Shown piece after piece: positions 63,352 to 64,000 of a stretch of 64,000 nt of DNA. The translations under genes and the position numbers were made by a program. Each line of letters begins with the position of its first letter. Position 1 is the first letter of the stretch. The notes under the pieces were generated by a model. The model did not search any database, had not been told where the DNA came from, and was given only the letters and a program-made list of their open reading frames with translations. The stretch comes from Rhodobacteraceae bacterium NBU2976 (GTDB taxonomy: Bacteria; Pseudomonadota; Alphaproteobacteria; Rhodobacterales; Rhodobacteraceae). The stretch is from assembly GCA_023630215.1 (NCBI GenBank), contig JALPRQ010000001.1, positions 1,178,001 to 1,242,000 of the forward strand, given 5' to 3'.

Positions 63352-64000
63352 TCAGCGGGCGGGAAGCCCTTCTCGTTCCAGTCGTTCACGAAGTACTTCA
63401 ATTTCGATTTCAAGATCATCCTTGTCGTCGAGCATGAGTTTTTCGCGGTGGGTGTTAAAGCTGATCTCCAGATCGTCGAGCAGCTTCTCATAATCGGCCT
63501 TGGCCGCAGCATCGCGGGACCGTTCATTCAGATTGGCATATTTGATGGTCGCGTCACGGGCTCCGTTCAGATAGACGCCCAGAAATTTGCGTGCGCGGGA
63601 CAGATCACGCGGGTCTTCCTCGACGGCTTTCAGCATGTCACGGACCGCTGCCCCAAACTGTTCCACCTTTGCCTCTAGCGGACGATCTTTGAACCGGCTG
63701 GCGGCGGTGTGGATTTCGCTTAGCGTTTTCTCGGCTTTTTCGATGGCGCGCGCGGCGCGATCAACTTCAAATTCATTCTGTTCGGTCATTCCCTTCTTGC
63801 GCATCGGGTCCAAACCAAAGGCTGACAGATGCGCGACCGAGGCGATTATCCCCATCCCAAGCGAAGCGATAAAAGGCTGTATCCATGCAATCCACGCAGC
63901 AATCAAAACCCCGAGTCCGGTCAACACAGCGGCAAACATTTTGCGCGGGATCATCGGTGGGCGGGCAATCTTGCGCGCGTGATAGGCTTCTTCGGCCTTC
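63352..64000 (-). CDS. XpaC-family (5-bromo-4-chloroindolyl phosphate hydrolysis) protein, 5' end outside window
   Basis: The reading frame is open through the right edge of the window, so the ATG at 63954 is internal; upstream codons encode KAEEAYHARKIARPP in frame, and at least 215 residues are present. A pair of membrane helices (AAVLTGLGVLIAAWIAWI, FIASLGMGIIASVAHLSAFG) is followed by a charged helical domain with SRARKFLGVYLNGARDATIK, the XpaC pattern. It is upstream of and coupled in order to telA, as in many genomes. The phosphatase name comes from an indirect assay; the function is unknown. Confidence 0.88.
   Translation of the reverse strand, partial: KAEEAYHARKIARPPMIPRKMFAAVLTGLGVLIAAWIAWIQPFIASLGMGIIASVAHLSAFGLDPMRKKGMTEQNEFEVDRAARAIEKAEKTLSEIHTAASRFKDRPLEAKVEQFGAAVRDMLKAVEEDPRDLSRARKFLGVYLNGARDATIKYANLNERSRDAAAKADYEKLLDDLEISFNTHREKLMLDDKDDLEIEIEVLRERLEREGLPAR

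Overview
This window comes from a marine-type alphaproteobacterium of the Rhodobacteraceae (Roseobacter group). The evidence is the high-GC coding bias, family-typical small proteins (DUF6473, twin-transmembrane HIG1-like, DUF1272, YdcH), a remote gene-transfer-agent head-spike pair, a LiuR-type MerR regulator with TTTACGT-type operator boxes, and a MntX-type manganese transporter. No rRNA, tRNA, CRISPR array, insertion sequence or plasmid/phage replication gene was seen. About 65 protein genes fill the window with very short gaps. Most are in operons with 1-4 base stop/start overlaps.

Layout. 1-1.4 kb: tail of a GFA-family gene, then hisB-hisH leftward. 1.4-4.1 kb: copper export, copA-cueR, behind a textbook MerR-type promoter. 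4.1-7.1 kb: envelope and metal-related genes (DUF4198, HupE/UreJ, LprI-like, GlsB-like, YdcH). 7.1-13 kb: def-fmt, a PatB-type C-S lyase, a Bcr/CflA exporter, accA and a DUF6473 gene. 13-18.4 kb: etfBA, then on the opposite strand the GTA head-spike pair ghsA-ghsB, then a PduO-type adenosyltransferase, a twin-TM protein and an SDR. 18.5-22.7 kb: parC, an EamA exporter and a lone TauA-like binding protein that overlaps it tail to tail.

22.9-37.7 kb is one long rightward nitrogen and peptide uptake region. A polyamine block (puuA1, potFGHI, agmatinase speB, puuA2, puuB) could import putrescine or agmatine and start the gamma-glutamyl route towards GABA; puuC and puuD homologues are not present here. 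It is followed by an oligopeptide ABC transporter (oppABCDF). Both transport operons carry a strong hairpin directly after the binding-protein gene. A cluster of three near-identical palindromes lies after oppF.

37.9-42 kb: a TetA-like exporter divergent from an ABM-PadR pair, and glmS. 42.1-49.2 kb: a leftward fatty-acid/acyl-CoA degradation operon headed by a LiuR-type MerR gene (merR, acyl-CoA dehydrogenase, a 72-aa protein, GST, thiolase, cupin, FadJ-type enzyme), with two operator-like boxes in its promoter. 49.3-55.9 kb: DUF1272, a GlxA-type regulator, mntX, a MATE exporter, a cysteine-bearing secreted orphan, and DUF952-pyrD-arsC. 56-58.9 kb: a 5'-nucleotidase with a clear terminator, then a decaying locus with a large operator-like palindrome, a frameshifted membrane-protein remnant and a TetR gene whose HTH appears shortened by an in-frame deletion.

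58.9-64 kb (leftward, running off the window): XpaC, TelA, a DUF2927 lipoprotein, an SPFH-GYF protein and a double zinc-ribbon membrane protein. This looks like one envelope-associated system of unknown role. With the GTA spike locus, it is the part of the window most worth a second look.
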